The translations under genes were made by a program, and so were the position numbers. Shown here piece by piece: positions 15,128 through 15,849 of a stretch of DNA of 15,849 nt (position 1 is the stretch's first letter; every line of letters starts with the position of its first letter). Under the pieces are notes generated by a model. The model saw only the letters and a program-made list of their open reading frames with translations, was not told the origin of the DNA and searched no databases. The DNA is from Clostridia bacterium (GTDB lineage: Bacteria > Bacillota > Clostridia > Christensenellales > Aristaeellaceae): NCBI GenBank assembly GCA_009776385.1, contig WRFT01000010.1:1-15849 (forward strand), in the 5' to 3' direction.

Positions 15128-15152
15128 GGTTTTCGGTGTCATCTTTATATAG
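15096..15152 (+). CDS. Candidate 18-residue ORF overlapping the agrB 3' end
   Basis: ATG to TAG, encoding MKTEYFLRTDKVFGVIFI, preceded by AAGGGAGGG (15086-15094; short spacing from the core GGAGG). It overlaps the last codons of agrB in another frame, which is where agrD often begins in Agr operons. The peptide lacks a Cys or Ser for ring formation and the acidic tail of AgrD. Its stop lies exactly at the start of the degenerate palindromic unit 4, so the original 3' end could have been lost. It could equally be chance. Confidence 0.25.
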   Translation: MKTEYFLRTDKVFGVIFI

Positions 15153-15185
15153 ATCGTCGCGCCGCTCACACAGCTCGCGAAGACG
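15152..15185 (+). repeat. Palindromic unit 4 (degenerate left arm only)
   Basis: GATCGTCGCGCCGCTCAC followed by ACAGCTCGCGAAGACG: a left arm with several substitutions that break its inner hairpin (ACAGC for GCGGC). It has no right arm and lies 24 bases after the agrB stop. It is followed by the CCGCGAAATACGCGAAA repeat also hinted at near 3253 and 3326. Confidence 0.65.
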
Positions 15186-15248
15186 AAGAAGGACGATTTA
15201 ACCGCGAAATACGCGAAAAGCGCGAAAGGGGACGAAAAAAGGACAACT

Positions 15249-15360
15249 CTGGATCGCCGCGCCGCTTATAGCGGCTCGCGAAGACGTACCGAGAGAAAGG
15301 TATTGACGATAAAAGTGATCCTCTAGATACCGTCTTCGCGAACGAAGTAAAGCGATCCAG
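15249..15360 (+). repeat. Palindromic unit 5 (variable class, complete, 112 bp)
   Basis: Outer stem CTGGATCGC/GCGATCCAG is intact. The inner hairpin is changed to GCCGC-TTATA-GCGGC (pairing kept, loop changed). The interior begins GTACCGAGAGAAAGG, like truncated unit 3. The following linker is AT-rich and unlike the others. Confidence 0.87.
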
Positions 15361-15416
15361 ATTTTATATTTATCAATACGCTTTTTATGCAGATTATAAT
15401 GATAAAGTAAGAAACC

Positions 15417-15531
15417 CCGGATCGCCTCGCCGCTCACGTGGCTCGCGAAAACGTGCCGAGGAAGGCAGTGTATAAATAAGATATGTGGGCACCATGGCTC
15501 TCGTCTTCGCGAACGGAGTGAAGCGATCCAG
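15417..15531 (+). repeat. Palindromic unit 6 (near-invariant class, complete, 115 bp)
   Basis: Starts CCGGATCGC and ends GCGATCCAG. The left hairpin is GCCGC-TCAC-GTGGC (one G-T pair). The interior is nearly identical to units 2 and 8. It is followed by the A5GCTCC linker with the palindrome CCTATAC-TACA-GTATAGG (15540-15557). Confidence 0.87.
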
Positions 15532-15539
15532 AAAAAGCT

Positions 15540-15557
15540 CCTATACTACAGTATAGG
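15540..15557 (+). repeat. Linker hairpin after palindromic unit 6
   Basis: CCTATAC-TACA-GTATAGG, a fully Watson-Crick version of the hairpins at 3482-3499 and 3637-3654. Confidence 0.7.
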
Positions 15558-15568
15558 TTAAAGAACCC

Positions 15569-15680
15569 CTGGATCGCCGCGCCGCTCACGCGGCTCGCGA
15601 AAATGTATCAAAGGTAGTGCATTGATACAATATGCAGATAGGTTCAACTGCGTCTTCGCGAACAGAGTGAAGCGATCCGG
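15569..15680 (+). repeat. Palindromic unit 7 (variable class, complete, 112 bp)
   Basis: Starts CTGGATCGC and ends GCGATCCGG. The interior GTATCAAAGGTAGTGCATTG is related to unit 1, and its second half differs from all others. The following linker is different in sequence but again palindromic: CCGGGTCAT-A-ATGACGCGG. Confidence 0.87.
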
Positions 15681-15715
15681 AAAAAACCGGGTCATAATGA
15701 CGCGGGGAAGAACCC

Positions 15716-15830
15716 CCGGATCGCCACGCCGCTCACGCGGCTCGCGAAGACGTGCAGAGGGAGGCAGTGTATAAACAAGATATGTGGGCACCATGGCTCT
15801 CGTCTTCGCGAACGGAGTGAAGCGATCCAG
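15716..15830 (+). repeat. Palindromic unit 8 (near-invariant class, complete, 115 bp)
   Basis: Starts CCGGATCGCC and ends GCGATCCAG. The interior matches units 2 and 6. It is followed by the linker A5GCTCCTATACTACA, cut by the window end, so at least one more unit probably follows. Confidence 0.87.
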
Positions 15831-15849
15831 AAAAAGCTCCTATACTACA

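Larger units (their letters stand above)
15186..15849. other. Gene-free right repeat region
   Basis: No credible gene follows agrB. Open frames here are translations of the repeats (REPRERRGDPGVL-type peptides). The stretch is occupied by CGCGAAA-type motifs (15200-15230), palindromic units 5 to 8 and their linkers, and it continues past the window end. Confidence 0.8.

Noticed and set aside
3670..15185. Composite transposon or genomic island with defined ends
   Set aside because: No transposase, integrase, tRNA or target-site duplication is visible, and the half-units at the two edges are both left arms, which does not fit a simple insertion.
15198..15794. Minus-strand open frames of about 78 codons in the right array
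   Set aside because: They encode the palindromic arms (REPRERRGDPGVL) and are a by-product of the repeats' lack of stops in one frame.
15249..15849. CRISPR-like repeat/spacer pattern (conserved arms with interiors of about 45 bases)
   Set aside because: The conserved parts are long palindromes of more than 60 bases plus linkers, interiors of alternating units are nearly identical rather than unique, and no cas gene is present.

Overview
The window looks like a chromosomal segment of an uncultured anaerobic Firmicute, most likely Clostridia (the Christensenellales/Oscillospirales type is my guess). Supporting signs are the AGGAGG-type ribosome binding sites, a type III glutamine synthetase tail, an Agr/LytTR signalling set, MacB-type Gram-positive ABC permeases and dense palindromic dispersed repeats. 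No rRNA, tRNA, transposase, integrase or phage gene is visible.

Left part (1-2761): the 3' end of a type III glutamine synthetase gene on the + strand converges with a two-gene minus-strand sugar operon. That operon encodes a GH4 6-phospho-beta-glucosidase followed by a BadF/NAG-kinase-type sugar kinase.

Repeat region (2762-3774): about 1 kb without a credible gene. It holds GTGGAGA-type heptad repeats, a four-run G tract that could form a G-quadruplex or pair with a following C-rich arm, and the first array of palindromic units (about 112-115 bp each, spaced about 150 bp).

Central module (3775-15127): a signalling and export locus. On the + strand, from a good sigma-A-type promoter, lie an AgrC-like GHKL histidine kinase, an AgrA-like LytTR response regulator and an AgrB-like peptidase. 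No ordinary AgrD precursor is visible. On the minus strand are two transcription units. The first is a 1128-residue double FtsX/MacB permease with its ATPase. The second is a secreted Cys-rich protein, two single-module FtsX-type permeases joined by an ATGA overlap, and their ATPase. The two minus-strand units start from closely similar promoters: a common upstream block of about 50 nt, an identical TATAAT -10 and no -35 match. This suggests one activator controls both, and the LytTR regulator encoded alongside is the obvious candidate. I read the module as a cell-cell or peptide-signal-controlled pair of ABC exporters or resistance pumps.

Right end (15128-15849): a second array of the same palindromic units in the same orientation, running off the window. 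The exporter/signalling module is thus bracketed by direct-orientation arrays, in which a variable and a near-invariant class of unit alternate.
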